This document shows positions 9,308-17,236 of a stretch of DNA of 64,000 nt, one piece after another. The translations under genes and the position numbers were made by a program. Source of the DNA: Mangrovibacterium diazotrophicum (GTDB lineage: Bacteria > Bacteroidota > Bacteroidia > Bacteroidales > Prolixibacteraceae). Numbering within the stretch: position 1 is the stretch's first letter; the number at the start of each line of letters is the position of its first letter. The stretch lies in contig NZ_RAPN01000001.1 in assembly GCF_003610535.1 (NCBI RefSeq), positions 2,033,320 to 2,097,319 of the forward strand. The letters are read 5' to 3'. A model generated the notes under the pieces. It made no database searches and was not told the DNA's origin. It saw nothing but the letters and a program-made list of their open reading frames with translations.

Positions 9308-9976
9308 TTAAAATTTCAGCCTGATTCCCGCATTGGCGTAAAAGGAGCGTTGCTTACCAACATCAATTGCCTGTACATCCTTGCTGACATCGGTCAACGA
9401 CCATTCGTAGGAAAGATCCAGGAATAGAATCCAGACGTCAACTCCTGCCCCTGCAAAAACGCCCCAGCTCGTTTTTTCAATACTATCTTTATCGATATCA
9501 TCACTCGTGCCGGTGACAAAGAAACCAGACGCGCCTCCAAATACCCGAACATTAGCCAGCGACTCATTGTTCCCCAGCACTCCAAGTCCAACAGCAACAG
9601 GAACCCGGATTCCTTTAATTTTTGCTTCCACATCTTCGTCCGTCAATGTAGCATTGCTTGCAATCGGCAATCTCACAGATTTTGTAAAACCGGCACTCGC
9701 CGCAGCATCAGTATTTCCGTTATCAATCAAATCGCCACTGCTGTCAAACGTTAGTTCAGTCGATTTTGTCACATAGTATATGCCGGGCTCAAAATAGAAT
9801 TTATCGCCAAAAACGATACTTCCCCCGAACTGTCCGCCAACTTTTCCTTTTGAGTCACCACCATCTATTTTACTAAAATCCGTTGCCGCCAAACCAAGCC
9901 CTAACTTCAGCTCCTGTGCGTCGCACCAGCCAGTCATGGCCACAGTCGCAAGGATTAAAAAAATAACATTTTTCAT
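9308..9976 (-). CDS. Outer-membrane beta-barrel protein, PorT-like
   Basis: 222 residues from ATG 9976; an upstream in-frame start at 10000 would put extra residues before a clean signal peptide (MKNVIFLILATVAMTGWCDAQ). The mature part alternates short amphipathic strands and ends with a C-terminal aromatic strand RSFYANAGIRLKF, typical of small outer-membrane barrels. It most resembles the outer membrane beta-barrel (PF13568-type) group. No enzymatic motif is seen. It is probably monocistronic. Confidence 0.7.
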   Translation of the reverse strand: MKNVIFLILATVAMTGWCDAQELKLGLGLAATDFSKIDGGDSKGKVGGQFGGSIVFGDKFYFEPGIYYVTKSTELTFDSSGDLIDNGNTDAAASAGFTKSVRLPIASNATLTDEDVEAKIKGIRVPVAVGLGVLGNNESLANVRVFGGASGFFVTGTSDDIDKDSIEKTSWGVFAGAGVDVWILFLDLSYEWSLTDVSKDVQAIDVGKQRSFYANAGIRLKF

Positions 9977-10232
9977 AATCGTCAATTTTAAAGTTTGCAT
10001 TGAAAATCCTGTTTACAGATTCAATTTACGATAAAAATGTCCGAAATTAAATACTTTTTGATAAGCAACAAGAACACAACAAACACGTATTCAATAATTA
10101 AAACTAACTCAATACTAAATAATTTAGATCAACACCAACAACAACCGAAGAGTTCCAGACGCTTTTAAGATCCGCTCTTTGTTTTGTGATTCGCTTTATT
10201 ATCACTAAAATTACCCGGCTAAACTGTACGAA

Positions 10233-10505
10233 ATGAAAATAGTTCTTGTCGCTCTTTTGGTATTTTTGATTAACCTTCCTTTTGGCGCACTAAGGGGTCG
10301 CGAAAAGAAATATTCGTTTAAATGGTTCCTCTACATCCACCTTCCGATTCCGTTTGTCGTCTTGCTTCGGATCTACAGCGACATTGGTTTTGCACTTTAC
10401 ACCTACCCGATCCTGATTGGTGCATTTTTCGGTGGACAAATGATCGGACGTAAGTACATACGACTGACACCCAAGGGAAAAATCCTCGACACAAATAAAG
10501 AATAG
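10233..10505 (+). CDS. Small hypothetical membrane protein
   Basis: 90 residues with three hydrophobic stretches (about 3-18, 28-46 and 53-70), followed by a polar C-terminus ending in KGKILDTNKE. The start MKIVLVALLVFLINLPFG doubles as a membrane segment. I do not recognise the family; similar short unassigned membrane proteins are common in Bacteroidota. It sits alone between two minus-strand genes. Confidence 0.6.
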   Translation: MKIVLVALLVFLINLPFGALRGREKKYSFKWFLYIHLPIPFVVLLRIYSDIGFALYTYPILIGAFFGGQMIGRKYIRLTPKGKILDTNKE

Positions 10506-10552
10506 TGACCATAACAACTATCCGACACTAACTCAATTCGGTATTGGTAGGC

Positions 10553-11065
10553 TTACTTTTTCTTTTTGATCTCCTCAATTCGCCCGGAATAAGACATCGT
10601 TTGGCGATTTGTACTGTTGATATCAAGCGAAGTGGAGCCATTTTCGAAAATCAGGAAGCGATAGGTCAGGTTATCCGAGCCTTGTTTCACCTCCAACTCA
10701 ATTTGGTGCCCCTTCTTGACATCCGGCTCCTTGTAGCTGTCAATAGTTGATGTGAAATTGAATGGCGACGAGGTAGAGCCGTAATCGGCCACATAGGCGC
10801 GCCCATAAAAAGGCAAGTATGAAACGATGGTGTCTCCCTTTAGCTCAACACTATAACTAGTTATCGAAACAGATTTTCCACGCGCTGTGTATGCTCTGTC
10901 GGGAATGAATTCAAATCGCTTGGTTTCAATCATTTTCTGAGTCAGCTCAACCTGCAAAGCTTCCCGTTCCGCCTTCAGCTCTTTCCGACTTTTTTTCTCC
11001 GCTTCCTGCGCATTTACCACAAAGGCCGAGAATAATATCACGAGTAATAGTACCACATTTTTCAT
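10553..11065 (-). CDS. DUF4251 secreted protein
   Basis: 170 residues from ATG 11065, chosen because MKNVVLLLVILFSAFVVNAQ forms a clear signal peptide; the longer in-frame start at 11101 adds a pre-peptide stretch. The mature protein has a Lys/Glu-rich helix (EAEKKSRKELKAEREAL) and then a beta-rich domain with FEFIPDRAYTARGKSVSI, LPFYGRAYVADYG and YRFLIFENGSTSLDI, the hallmarks of DUF4251 (PF14059). Function unknown; probably periplasmic. It lies 37 bases after the lipoprotein gene upstream, likely in one operon. Confidence 0.85.
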   Translation of the reverse strand: MKNVVLLLVILFSAFVVNAQEAEKKSRKELKAEREALQVELTQKMIETKRFEFIPDRAYTARGKSVSITSYSVELKGDTIVSYLPFYGRAYVADYGSTSSPFNFTSTIDSYKEPDVKKGHQIELEVKQGSDNLTYRFLIFENGSTSLDINSTNRQTMSYSGRIEEIKKKK

Positions 11066-11102
11066 CGTCAATATTTTTAATTGTTTACTCCGAAATAACA
11101 CT

Positions 11103-11783
11103 TCAATCTTTTAACAGACCTTCCTTCTGAAGCTGTTCCACAATCAGGCTTTCGTAACCTTTAAACCAGCTATCCAAATCTGTCGGTTCGAAAGCGCTGG
11201 ATTGAATTGACCACAGCAAATCCTCACTCGCCGTGTCGTAAAAGTTCGTTTCAAAAAAATAGGTCGTTTCCTGCGTCACATAACCGGGATCATAAATCTG
11301 ACTGTAACGGTAATTGTAATAAGGATAATAGCTACCGTAATAACGGAACCGATAAGGTGGCAACGGCGCAACAACCGTTCCCTGAACATAGTGCGACTCC
11401 GTTTTAGTATCCAATTGCGACAAAGTCAGGATGCCATCGCAACCTGCCTTTTTAATAATCGCCAGCTGCGCCTCTTTCGACAACTCCTCATCGGCCGTAA
11501 AACCGGATGGGAACCAATCTGAACTTTTCTCGGCCATGTGTCCCTTTTGCCGAATAGCCTGAACCATCTTTTCTTCAACTGCAAACCGCTGTGCTTTATT
11601 CGGAACCAGGGCTACCACAAAAACAGACTTATAAATTTCGGCCGGCATTCCACCATCTTTCATCCAAGTACTGGTTATTTTCTGAGAGCTCGAACAGCCA
11701 AGCATGAAAAAAGAAACAAACAAAAAAGTCATTAGTGAGCGTATCGCTCTGAAAGGGTTTTCTTTTTCACTAATCGTTGTCAA
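11103..11783 (-). CDS. Hypothetical lipoprotein
   Basis: 226 residues if the TTG at 11783 is the start; ATG 11732 is the alternative but would give a signal peptide with no basic n-region (MTFLFVSFFMLGC). The lipobox MLGC is followed by SSSQ. The mature part holds a KSVFVVALVPNKAQRFAVEEKM block and a GCDGILTLSQLDTKTE block, resembling small periplasmic lipoproteins with an alpha/beta fold, plus a Tyr-rich segment (YRFRYYGSYYPYYNYRY). Function unknown. It is the first gene of a two-gene unit with the DUF4251 protein. Confidence 0.7.
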   Translation of the reverse strand: MTTISEKENPFRAIRSLMTFLFVSFFMLGCSSSQKITSTWMKDGGMPAEIYKSVFVVALVPNKAQRFAVEEKMVQAIRQKGHMAEKSSDWFPSGFTADEELSKEAQLAIIKKAGCDGILTLSQLDTKTESHYVQGTVVAPLPPYRFRYYGSYYPYYNYRYSQIYDPGYVTQETTYFFETNFYDTASEDLLWSIQSSAFEPTDLDSWFKGYESLIVEQLQKEGLLKD

Positions 11784-12054
11784 GTTTAAATATTGAAGTT
11801 AAGATTCGATTTATTCAAGCTGATATTCTCATCCCAGCTCTTTTCGGGAAGCAGACAATTCCTTACATTTAGTAAGCAATTCAGAACACGACTATTGCAA
11901 TTCCCGAATGGGACCATTTTGAATTTCACGTTACTAGTGAGTCACCTAGTAAATTTATGAAATGTTAAGCTCTTAGAAAAGAGCCAGAAAGAAGAAAAGG
12001 AATCTTTAATCGTGCTTCAATCTATTTTAGCCTCGAAACTTAAATTCAACCGTC

Positions 12055-12795
12055 TTGAAAACAAAACGCGTATTACTAAAAATCACCTTCACCTTACTCC
12101 TGCAGCTTGGTGTTTGGGGAATTTGTTCTGGTCAAGTCGCCATCTTACTGCTTCTGTTTGGCGATCAATTAGCGTCAGAAGAACTTCACCTTAGTGTTGA
12201 TGGAGCAATCAATATCTCAAACATATCCAATCTCGACCAGGGATCTACATTTTACGGACTAAATTTCGGTTTGGGCCTACATGCCAAGCTTAGCGATCGT
12301 TGGCAACTAAATCCGCAGTTCAGACCCCTCTCGCAGAAAGGAGCCCGAAACACGCAGCCTCTTGTCGATCTCCCAACGGAGTTCTCGGAACACAAGACGA
12401 AAGTCAAATTAAACTATATCGAAATCCCGGTGATGATCCGATATTCCGTGACACCAGACTTTTTTATTGCAATTGGCCCTCAAATTAGCTTCCTAACCTC
12501 CGCCAATCAGTTCACCGATGGCAGCTACAACAACGGATCAGATGCTACGCTACGAATAAATGTGCAAAAGTTTTTTAAAACAATCGATTACTCGTTTCCG
12601 ATCGAAGCTGGCTATTGGCTGGAGTTGAAAAGCAAAAATTCGACCTCAACAATGAACGTGAACCTATTTGCGCGATACTGCCCGGGCTTAATGGCAATAA
12701 ACAAAAACGACAAACTTGGGATGGATTCAAAAGTTTCGACCTTTCAAATCGGGGTGAGCTTCCCGTTTATTAAAACACAGGCATCAATACAATAG
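12055..12795 (+). CDS. Outer-membrane beta-barrel protein, PorT family
   Basis: 246 residues reading from a TTG codon at 12055; no in-frame ATG fits, and the TTG gives a normal signal peptide (MKTKRVLLKITFTLLLQLGV). The mature protein shows barrel-type strands with FYGLNFGLGLHAKLSDRWQL, YIEIPVMIRYSV and FFIAIGPQISFL, the recurring pattern of the outer membrane beta-barrel PF13568 group. The C-terminal strand FQIGVSFPFI is followed by a short tail. It precedes the FadL-like gene by 42 bases, probably in one operon. Confidence 0.75.
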   Translation: MKTKRVLLKITFTLLLQLGVWGICSGQVAILLLLFGDQLASEELHLSVDGAINISNISNLDQGSTFYGLNFGLGLHAKLSDRWQLNPQFRPLSQKGARNTQPLVDLPTEFSEHKTKVKLNYIEIPVMIRYSVTPDFFIAIGPQISFLTSANQFTDGSYNNGSDATLRINVQKFFKTIDYSFPIEAGYWLELKSKNSTSTMNVNLFARYCPGLMAINKNDKLGMDSKVSTFQIGVSFPFIKTQASIQ

Positions 12796-12837
12796 CACAG
12801 ACAAAAACTTAACCGCGAAACCCGGTAAAACAGAACA

Positions 12838-14253
12838 ATGGGCAAAAAGCAACTCCTATTATTGATTTCTCTTTTGTTACTCTGTTTGTTTAAAGTAGAA
12901 GCACAGGACGGGCACCAATGGACGCAACAATTTGGCTCCGGCTCTATGTTTCTTGGAGGCTCTGTAATTGGCAGCGTTAGCGACTTGGGAGCCGTCTATT
13001 ACAATCCGGGACGGCTATCTGAAATTGACGAGCAAATTATTGTGTACTCCGGCAATATATACGAAATCAGCGTCCTCAAAGTCAAGGACCTTATCGGATC
13101 GCAGGGGTACAACGAGAAAAAATTCAGAGGAGTCCCCAACCTCACGGCCGGTACTTTTAAACTCCCTTTTTTAAATGGCCACAACTTCGCCTGGGCGGTG
13201 CTGTCCAAAAGCGATTCTGAACTCGACATGGAACTGAAAGATGATCAATTTGGTGATGTTTTTACGTCGATCCCCGGCGATGAATACTTCAACGCCACCT
13301 TGAACATCAAAAACAAACTACGGGATACCTGGAGCTGCTTAAGCTGGTCGCACCCGCTGGATGACAAAACAAGTATTGGCGTAACCGCTGTCTACAAACA
13401 CCTTTCCTCAACCAAAGGCCTTTCATCGGACATGGCTGCTATGGACGAAAACACAACAACTGCAACCTACGCTTACAGCAGTCGGGTCGATTTTAAATTC
13501 AACGGGCTACTCTGGAAAGCCGGTATAGCCCGAAACTTCAAAAATGGCCATGTCGGCCTGACGATCCTCACTCCTACCCTCAAGATAAGCGGGAAAGGAA
13601 AATACCGTTACGAAAACTTTGCATCCGGATTGGAGAATTATACCGAAATCGATGACATTTACGGACTAAGTAACCAAAAAGATCTTCCGGTAACCTACCG
13701 ATCTCCCTGGGCAATTGGCTTTGGAATCTCCCAAAACATCAAACAAAACCGGGTTCATTTCGGAATGGAATGGTATAGCCACATCGCAGAATACAGCATC
13801 CTTCGGGCGAATCCATTTACCATTCAAAGCTCCGGACAAAATATGGATTTTGAATTAATCGATCAGCATAAAAGCATTGTCAACTTTGGCCTCGGGCTTG
13901 AGCTGTATGTTTCAGAGAAGTTGAAGTCCTTCGCGAGCTTTTTCACCGATTTTAATAGTTTGAAACCACTCGATGAAAGCTCTTTACAACAGTCACTATT
14001 CAATCCAATACGAGCCAATTATTATCACCTGGGAGGCGGATTTCTGCTAAAACTAAAAGGAACAAGTATTTCCCTCGGATTATCACACTCGGGAACGAGA
14101 AGCAAATTGAGTCGGCCGATTACCTTCCCCGAATTTAGCTCGGCCAATTACGATCACGAAAACAACACACGCATTATCTGGAACCGATGGCGAATCATGT
14201 TTAGTTTATCGGTACCTATCTTCAAAGACATTCAGCAAAGATTAGGCTTTTAG
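12838..14253 (+). CDS. FadL / OmpP1-like outer-membrane transport protein
   Basis: 471 residues with a signal peptide (MGKKQLLLLISLLLLCLFKVEAQ). The early motif GAVYYNPGRLSE matches the FadL-family NPA-type plug / hatch motif, and the rest reads as a long series of barrel strands ending in a C-terminal segment MFSLSVPIFKDIQQRLGF. FadL relatives let hydrophobic molecules cross the outer membrane; the substrate here is unknown. It is downstream of a PorT-like barrel gene and ends just before the tRNA array. Confidence 0.7.
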   Translation: MGKKQLLLLISLLLLCLFKVEAQDGHQWTQQFGSGSMFLGGSVIGSVSDLGAVYYNPGRLSEIDEQIIVYSGNIYEISVLKVKDLIGSQGYNEKKFRGVPNLTAGTFKLPFLNGHNFAWAVLSKSDSELDMELKDDQFGDVFTSIPGDEYFNATLNIKNKLRDTWSCLSWSHPLDDKTSIGVTAVYKHLSSTKGLSSDMAAMDENTTTATYAYSSRVDFKFNGLLWKAGIARNFKNGHVGLTILTPTLKISGKGKYRYENFASGLENYTEIDDIYGLSNQKDLPVTYRSPWAIGFGISQNIKQNRVHFGMEWYSHIAEYSILRANPFTIQSSGQNMDFELIDQHKSIVNFGLGLELYVSEKLKSFASFFTDFNSLKPLDESSLQQSLFNPIRANYYHLGGGFLLKLKGTSISLGLSHSGTRSKLSRPITFPEFSSANYDHENNTRIIWNRWRIMFSLSVPIFKDIQQRLGF

Positions 14254-14293
14254 GCAACAAGCAAGTCTCCTTCTGGGAATATTCAAAAACAAA

Positions 14294-14322
14294 AAGAGGA
14301 ACACTTTTCAAGTATTCCTCTT
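14294..14322 (-). terminator. Terminator after tRNA-like element 1
   Basis: Minus strand AAGAGGAATAC, short loop, GTGTTCCTCTT and then TTTGTTTTTG. The same hairpin follows the real tRNA-Val at 15429-15458, with one base less in the loop here. Confidence 0.75.
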
Positions 14323-14327
14323 CGATG

Positions 14328-14405
14328 TGGGCGGTGAGGGAGTCGAACCCCCGAACACTCCCGATATAAAATCGGGATGCTCTGAACCAACTGAACTAAC
14401 CACTC
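14328..14405 (-). pseudogene. tRNA-Val-like degenerate element, copy 1
   Basis: 78 bases resembling tRNA-Val(TAC). The D-arm, T-arm and 3' acceptor strand are almost those of the intact tRNA downstream in the window. The anticodon arm is replaced by a palindrome (TCCCG, 9-base loop ATTTTATAT, CGGGA), the variable loop is 6 rather than 5 bases, and the 5' acceptor strand GAGTGGT has an A-C mismatch and a G-U pair against ACCGCCC. It begins only 6 bases after the GIY-YIG stop. A functional tRNA is unlikely; it is either a decaying tRNA or a tRNA-like element carried by the repeat. Confidence 0.75.
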
Positions 14406-14411
14406 ATCAAC

Positions 14412-14663
14412 CTACTTTAGTCGACTTGAACAAAGCCGTTCAATCATCTTTCTGCTTTTCCACTTTTTTAGTTGTCGCTCCCTACTGAAGGCAGTTTCCT
14501 TATCTGAATATTCTTCAAAATAAACAATCCGCCATGGCTGACCTTTTGATGTGAAACCAGAATGTGCAGCATTATGACGCGTCAAACGTCCTTCTAGATC
14601 TGAGCTAGCCCCAACATAATACCGGTCCAAGCTTTCCGAATAAAGAATATAACAGTAACACAT
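14412..14663 (-). CDS. Single-domain GIY-YIG nuclease family protein, copy 1
   Basis: 83 residues from ATG 14663; the preceding in-frame codon is TTG and not needed. The protein is just the catalytic GIY-YIG module: CYILYS and YYVGASS are the two motif strands, GRLTRHN carries the conserved arginine, YFEEY holds the glutamate, and AFSRERQLKKWKSRKMIE closes the fold. This is the UPF0213 / YhbQ-like size class, without a DNA-binding domain. GIY-YIG enzymes cut DNA in homing, repair and restriction; the target here is unknown. The gene lies on the same strand as the tRNA-Val cluster and its stop is 6 bases before a tRNA-like element. Confidence 0.88.
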   Translation of the reverse strand: MCYCYILYSESLDRYYVGASSDLEGRLTRHNAAHSGFTSKGQPWRIVYFEEYSDKETAFSRERQLKKWKSRKMIERLCSSRLK

Positions 14664-14860
14664 CAACTAAAAATACAAAAAGGAAATCTATTTCAAGTAT
14701 TCCTATTTGCCAGCGACTTACATGGGAATCGCCACTAAAATACTTCAAATTGAGAATCAGGATACAATGAACTGTTTTGACAAAACGGTTCTTCTTAGCT
14801 TCAAACGTTCCGATACATTACAAATATCAGAACAGTTGTTTCGACCAATCACAAAACAAA

Positions 14861-14890
14861 AAGAGGAACACTTTTTCAAGTATTCCTCTT
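14861..14890 (-). terminator. Terminator after tRNA-like element 2
   Basis: Same 11-bp hairpin (one G-U / wobble position) with following T-run as after the intact tRNA-Val. Confidence 0.75.
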
Positions 14891-14895
14891 CGACG

Positions 14896-14973
14896 TGGGC
14901 GGTGAGGGAGTCGAACCCCCGAACACTCCCGATATAAAATCGGGATGCTCTGAACCAACTGAACTAACCACTC
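14896..14973 (-). pseudogene. tRNA-Val-like degenerate element, copy 2
   Basis: Identical over all 78 bases to the element at 14328-14405, including the 9-base anticodon loop and the acceptor mismatch, although the neighbouring GIY-YIG genes differ by about 4%. It starts 6 bases after the stop of GIY-YIG copy 2. Confidence 0.75.
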
Positions 14974-14979
14974 ATCAAC

Positions 14980-15231
14980 CTACTTTTGTCGACTTAAACA
15001 AAGCTGTTCAATCATCTTTCGGCTTTTCCACTTTTTTAGTTGTCGCTCCCTACTGAAGGCAGTTTCTTTATCTGAATATTCTTCAAAATAAGCAATCCGC
15101 CATGGCTGACCTTTTGATGTGAAACCAGAATGTGCAGCATTATGACGCGTCAAACGTCCTTCTAGCTCTGAGCTAGCCCCAACATAATACCGATCCAAGC
15201 TTTCCGAATAAAGAATACAACAGTAATACAT
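14980..15231 (-). CDS. Single-domain GIY-YIG nuclease family protein, copy 2
   Basis: 83 residues from ATG 15231. It differs from copy 1 at 7 residues, among them C2Y, Y4C, a D-to-E after YYVGASS, and three near the C-terminus, while YYVGASS, GRLTRHN, YFEEY and the KKWKSRK tail are unchanged. Y4C alters the first GIY-type strand (CYILYS to CCILYS), so this copy may be less active. Ten nucleotide differences separate the genes. No frameshift or stop has appeared in either, which argues for selection or recent duplication. Confidence 0.88.
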   Translation of the reverse strand: MYYCCILYSESLDRYYVGASSELEGRLTRHNAAHSGFTSKGQPWRIAYFEEYSDKETAFSRERQLKKWKSRKMIEQLCLSRQK

Positions 15232-15428
15232 CAACTAAAAATACAAAAAGGAACTCTATTTCATGTATTCCCTTTTGCCAGCGACTTACATGGGAATCGT
15301 CACTAAAATACTTCAAATTGAGAATCAGGACACAATGAACTGTTTTGACAAAACGGTCCTGCTTAGCTTCAAACGTTTCGATACATTACAAATATCAGAA
15401 CAGTTGTTTCGACCAATCACAAAACAAA

Positions 15429-15458
15429 AAGAGGAACACTTTTTCAAGTATTCCTCTT
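15429..15458 (-). terminator. Terminator of tRNA-Val copy 2
   Basis: Minus strand AAGAGGAATAC, 8-base loop, GTGTTCCTCTT, then TTTGTTTT, 5 bases after the mature tRNA end. Confidence 0.8.
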
Positions 15459-15463
15459 CGATG

Positions 15464-15538
15464 TGGGCGGTGAGGGAGTCGAACCCCCGACCCTCTGGGT
15501 GTAAACCAGATGCTCTGAACCAACTGAGCTAACCGCCC
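15464..15538 (-). tRNA. tRNA-Val (anticodon TAC), downstream copy
   Basis: 75 bases including the discriminator A; CCA is not encoded. The acceptor GGGCGGT / ACCGCCC pairs perfectly, the anticodon stem TCTGG / CCAGA encloses TTTACAC with anticodon TAC, and the T-arm GGGGG TTCGACT CCCTC is regular. It is identical to the copy at 15644-15718. Confidence 0.96.
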
Positions 15539-15643
15539 GATTTTGTTTTGAACGTTTTCCTTTTTAGCCGGAAAAGGCTTGGTTCTTATCTCAACTTTCG
15601 CTGGATAAACTTTGGGAAAACTAACGAAAGTTTTCCTCGATGG

Positions 15644-15718
15644 TGGGCGGTGAGGGAGTCGAACCCCCGACCCTCTGGGTGTAAACCAGATGCTCTGAAC
15701 CAACTGAGCTAACCGCCC
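15644..15718 (-). tRNA. tRNA-Val (anticodon TAC), upstream copy
   Basis: Same sequence as the copy at 15464-15538 with all four arms intact. It is first in the minus-strand series of two tRNA genes and two tRNA-like elements. A weak GGAAAAC / GTTTTCC hairpin follows it, without a good T-run, so read-through into the second tRNA is likely. Confidence 0.96.
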
Positions 15719-15803
15719 GATTTCCTAGAACTGACGCCCTTTTCAGAAAGGCGTTGCAAATATATATCCTTTTTTGATCTTCCAAAAAAAAATTGCAAAA
15801 AAA

Positions 15804-17105
15804 TTAAGAAAAATAATCGGCCACCACAAAGGTACTACCCCCAACAAACACGAGATCATGCGGTTGAGCCACCTCTAAAATTTCGGCAACCGCAGCCTTC
15901 ACATCGGGAATTACCTTCCCTCGCAGCCCGGCAGCTTCAGCTTTGCCCGCAAGCTCGTGTGCATCGAGTGCCCGAGGGATGCTGGCCTGGGTAAAAACAT
16001 AATGCGCTTCAGACGGCAAAAGCGCCAACACGTCATCAATGCTTTTATCGTTAACCATCCCGATAACCATGTACAATTCTTTCCAGGCAGTCAGACGGAT
16101 CTGCTCCACAATCTGACGAATGCCCGCTTCATTGTGCCCCGTATCGCAAACAACCATCGGATTTGTACCTACAATCTCCCAACGGCCACGCAGCCCCGTA
16201 TTGATCACCACCTGTTTCAAGCCGGCATAAATTGCTTCAGTCGAAATGTTCCAATCCGCGTCATTCAAAAGCTCAATCGCCTTTAACACGCCTGCCACAT
16301 TTCGTCGTTGATAGTTGCCCAGCAAATCTGCTTCCAGCTTTTCGAGGTGCAACTCGCCATTCCTGTGAAAATTGAAACGCTGTTTACCATCCGTTGTCAA
16401 CATGCTGTAATCAGCCGAATATTCCTTATCGGCAAAATAAATCGGGGCTCCGACTTCCGATGCTTTCCGGGAAAACACCTCGTTGTATTCATCGTTGCTT
16501 TCGGAAATAACAACCGGAATATTGGATTTAATCACCCCTGCTTTCTCGGCTGCAATCAGCGGTATCGAATTTCCCAAAAGCGCTGTATGATCCAGACTGA
16601 TATTGGTTATCACCGCTAGCTCGGGGGTGATGATATTGGTTGAATCCAAACGACCTCCCAATCCAACTTCAATCACAGCCACGTCAACTTTGGCTTGCTG
16701 AAAATACCAGAAAGCCATGGCTACCGTAATTTCAAAGAAAGAAGGCTCGAGTTTTGCTGTTCGGTTAAGCTCTTCAAACTGCCCAACAAAATCAACTACG
16801 CTTCCTTCCGGAATCACCGCACCATCCACCCGAATGCGCTCCCGGAAATCAACCAGGTGCGGCGAGGTATACAGGCCGACTTTATAGCCGGCTTCCTGCA
16901 ATACAGAAGCTAACATGTGCGACACAGAACCTTTTCCATTGGTTCCGGCAACATGGATGGTTTTAAACGATCGGTGCGGATGTCCGTAGATTTCATCCAG
17001 TACAAGCGTATTTCCCAAGGTGTTTTTATAGGCCGCTGCTCCGGTGCGTTGGAACATCGGCAGTTGACTGTATAAATAGTCTAATGTTTCGCTGTAAGTT
17101 TTCAT
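15804..17105 (-). CDS. folC: Bifunctional folylpolyglutamate synthase / dihydrofolate synthase
   Basis: Adds glutamate to dihydropteroate and to folates in an ATP-dependent Mur-ligase-type reaction in the cytosol. 433 residues from ATG 17105; the longer frame starts only with TTG at 17117. The P-loop HVAGTNGKGSVSH lies at about residues 51-63, SPHLVDFRERIRV is the folate-binding-loop region, and GLGGRLDSTN with NISLDHTALLG are family blocks. The C-terminal domain has VCDTGHNEAGI. It is divergent from phoH, with 131 bases between the starts. Length is normal for FolC. Confidence 0.95.
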   Translation of the reverse strand: MKTYSETLDYLYSQLPMFQRTGAAAYKNTLGNTLVLDEIYGHPHRSFKTIHVAGTNGKGSVSHMLASVLQEAGYKVGLYTSPHLVDFRERIRVDGAVIPEGSVVDFVGQFEELNRTAKLEPSFFEITVAMAFWYFQQAKVDVAVIEVGLGGRLDSTNIITPELAVITNISLDHTALLGNSIPLIAAEKAGVIKSNIPVVISESNDEYNEVFSRKASEVGAPIYFADKEYSADYSMLTTDGKQRFNFHRNGELHLEKLEADLLGNYQRRNVAGVLKAIELLNDADWNISTEAIYAGLKQVVINTGLRGRWEIVGTNPMVVCDTGHNEAGIRQIVEQIRLTAWKELYMVIGMVNDKSIDDVLALLPSEAHYVFTQASIPRALDAHELAGKAEAAGLRGKVIPDVKAAVAEILEVAQPHDLVFVGGSTFVVADYFS

Positions 17106-17236
17106 TTTCTCAATCAATCACTTAAAGATTCGTTATCCACAACTGTCAATAACTACTTAGCATCTTTTGACATTTATCACGGAACGAATCATCGATTTTT
17201 TCTACATTGTAAGCACAGACACTAAATTGTTAGCTT

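Larger units (their letters stand above)
14294..14860 (-). repeat. Tandem repeat unit 1: GIY-YIG gene, tRNA-Val-like element and terminator (567 bp)
   Basis: This block is repeated almost exactly at 14861-15428, and a third partial copy begins at 15429 and runs into an intact tRNA-Val gene. Reading on the minus strand, each unit holds a spacer of about 190 bases with a degenerate terminator-like hairpin, a GIY-YIG gene, a tRNA-Val-like element and a terminator. I count about 19 substitutions over about 440 bases of ORF plus spacer between the units, none in the tRNA-like part. Confidence 0.9.
14861..15428 (-). repeat. Tandem repeat unit 2 (568 bp)
   Basis: Second copy of the block at 14294-14860, in direct orientation and head to tail. 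It is joined directly to the terminator of the intact tRNA-Val at 15464-15538. Confidence 0.9.

Noticed and set aside
14328-14405. A tRNA with anticodon UUA (stop-codon suppressor) in the tRNA-like element
   Set aside because: It needs an abnormal 6-bp anticodon stem, and the acceptor stem has an A-C mismatch; a degenerate element is more likely.
15395-15703. Open frame of 102 residues across both tRNA-Val genes on the minus strand
   Set aside because: It is a read-through of the tRNA genes; its two repeated peptide blocks are the tRNA sequences translated.
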